From Chitinophaga varians (GTDB taxonomy: Bacteria; Bacteroidota; Bacteroidia; Chitinophagales; Chitinophagaceae): a stretch of DNA of 64,000 nucleotides. Of this stretch, positions 62,953 to 64,000 are shown piece by piece. Both the position numbers and the translations under genes were made by a program. Position 1 is the first letter of the stretch. Each line of letters begins with the position of its first letter. Below the pieces are notes generated by a model. It searched no databases and had not been told where the DNA came from. It saw only the letters and a program-made list of their open reading frames with translations. The stretch is from the NCBI RefSeq assembly GCF_012641275.1, contig NZ_JABAIA010000001.1:868001-932000 (forward strand), given 5' to 3'.

Positions 62953-64000
62953 TTCTGCCAGTTTTTTATTCAGTTGTTCCCCGCGAAGATTCATGGCAAT
63001 AATATGCTTATTTTCATCCAACAGGAAGTTTGCTGGTACCGCGCGGATACCATATTGGCGTCCCACCTCATTATTCCATCCTTTCAGATCGGATACATGG
63101 AGCCATGGGAGCTGATCTTTAGCGATGGCCTCCAGCCATTTGTCCTTATGATCGTCCAATGAGACTGCAATTACTTCAAATCCCAGGTTTTTATATTTCG
63201 CATATTGTTTGGTGAGGTTCGGGTTCTCTGCCCGGCAGGGACTGCACCAACTGGCCCAAAACTCCACCAGTACATATTTGTTTTTCAGATCATCCAGGCG
63301 TAACGGTTTACCGTTTATGTCGGTCTGGGTAAACCTGGGCGCCGAAGCACCTACATAGATAGTTTTGGCCGCAAGGATGCGTTGTTGCAGCTCCCTGCCG
63401 GGGTCGCTCATACGCAGCCTTTCACTCATGCTGTTAAAGATCGGCTCTATCCTGTTCACATCCACGGGGGTGCCGGTTCCTTCTGATAAGGCCACCATGC
63501 CGAAGTAGGAGTCGGGATGTTTTTTTGCGTATTCGATTTGCGCATTCGCCCGGTCAGCCATGCGCTTCCTATAGGTGGCATTGATCCGGCCAAGGAACGC
63601 AGTATCCTGCCGCTGTGCAGGAGTTGCCGAACTTACCTGCCCATTGGCCCACTTGTTCAGGTCCATAATAGTACCACCAATGGCTGCGTTATACGCCTGA
63701 AATTCATCGTATACTTTAGAACCGGTGAAGCTGGCATTCGCCAGTGAATCTGCAGCGGTGATCTTGATTTTTTCCGCCCCAAAATAGAAGTAAATCACGT
63801 CGCCGGTATAAACGGCTTTCTGTTTTCCTCCTCCATCATGGCTCAGCGCCATGCGTGCGTAGGAATAACCGGAGCTGACACCGCTGAAGGTGAATTTACC
63901 ATTTGTAACGGCGGCACTGTCTTCCTTTCCTACGCCATCGCTCATATAATCGATATAGGCCATGGCAGGAGTATTCAGTTTACCGATATTCCCTTCAATA
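62938..64000 (-). CDS. TlpA-type thioredoxin-like protein (5' end outside window)
   Basis: The frame stays open to the window edge, so this is the C-terminal ~354 residues. A DUF4369-like N-terminal part (GKFTFSGVSSGYSYARMALSHD) and a helical region precede a TlpA/ResA thioredoxin domain with redox motif WASWCSPCRAENP and cis-Pro in IRAVPANFLLDE. Such exported proteins reduce or shuffle disulphides in the periplasm. The signal peptide lies outside the window. Confidence 0.9.
   Translation of the reverse strand, partial: IEGNIGKLNTPAMAYIDYMSDGVGKEDSAAVTNGKFTFSGVSSGYSYARMALSHDGGGKQKAVYTGDVIYFYFGAEKIKITAADSLANASFTGSKVYDEFQAYNAAIGGTIMDLNKWANGQVSSATPAQRQDTAFLGRINATYRKRMADRANAQIEYAKKHPDSYFGMVALSEGTGTPVDVNRIEPIFNSMSERLRMSDPGRELQQRILAAKTIYVGASAPRFTQTDINGKPLRLDDLKNKYVLVEFWASWCSPCRAENPNLTKQYAKYKNLGFEVIAVSLDDHKDKWLEAIAKDQLPWLHVSDLKGWNNEVGRQYGIRAVPANFLLDENKHIIAMNLRGEQLNKKLAELFGN

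Overview
The window reads as a stretch of a Bacteroidota chromosome, most like Chitinophagaceae (Chitinophaga-type). Grounds: a SusC/SusD pair, TonB-dependent receptor plus DUF4249 lipoprotein, LytS/LytTR and NarL-type two-component pairs, YtxJ, DUF4230, DUF3667 and HU-CCDC81/SPOR proteins, -7 elements of the TAnnTTTG type, few Shine-Dalgarno sites, and many intergenic inverted repeats. Family names come from recognising sequence motifs; no database was searched.

Layout. 1-9.2 kb: end of an M42 peptidase gene, a lipoprotein, an orphan class I terpene synthase, a leftward operon (small lipoprotein, ytxJ, ubiX, aroQ), then a Mur ligase (Mpl type), a DEDDh exonuclease, a polyprenol-phosphate sugar transferase, an EamA transporter and a DeoR regulator. 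9.2-17.4 kb: SusC, SusD and an S9 peptidase. 17.5-21.7 kb: small regulators and enzymes, ending in an RRM RNA-binding protein. 21.9-25.5 kb: leftward group of 2-oxoacid dehydrogenase E2, CinA, thioesterase and DoxX. 25.7-31.6 kb: TPR protein, outer-membrane barrel and an HU-CCDC81/SPOR membrane protein, probably one envelope module. 31.6-42.1 kb: RmlD-like reductase, prolyl oligopeptidase, pfkA-pyk, MFS exporter, aldehyde dehydrogenase, coaA, MBL hydrolase.

42.2-46.8 kb is an AT-rich accessory region. It starts at tRNA-Lys(TTT), whose downstream flank is repeated about 890 bp further on around a DoxX-like gene. Then comes a 1.5 kb gene-poor stretch, then a two-gene cassette (a beta-rich 393-residue protein with possible aerolysin-like character and a 142-residue low-complexity partner) bracketed by about 88-bp imperfect inverted repeats. 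This cassette is my best candidate for an undescribed unit.

46.8-64 kb: beta-propeller lipoprotein, NarL-type kinase/regulator pair, AraC regulator, Lnt-like acyltransferase, DUF3667 protein, EthD protein, alpha/beta hydrolase lipoprotein, sialidase-like protein, then a DUF4249/TonB receptor pair divergent from a LytS/LytTR pair. Two direct repeats 21 bp apart in that divergent gap look like LytTR operators. The window ends with a 5'-truncated NTF2-like pseudogene, an intact NTF2-like gene and a TlpA-type thioredoxin cut by the window edge.

Repeats are a theme. A 117-133 bp palindromic element occurs twice. A GCCCAGGGCT-type palindrome occurs three times, and in two copies its loop supplies the stop codon of an unrelated gene, giving both proteins the ending Ser-Gln-Gly.
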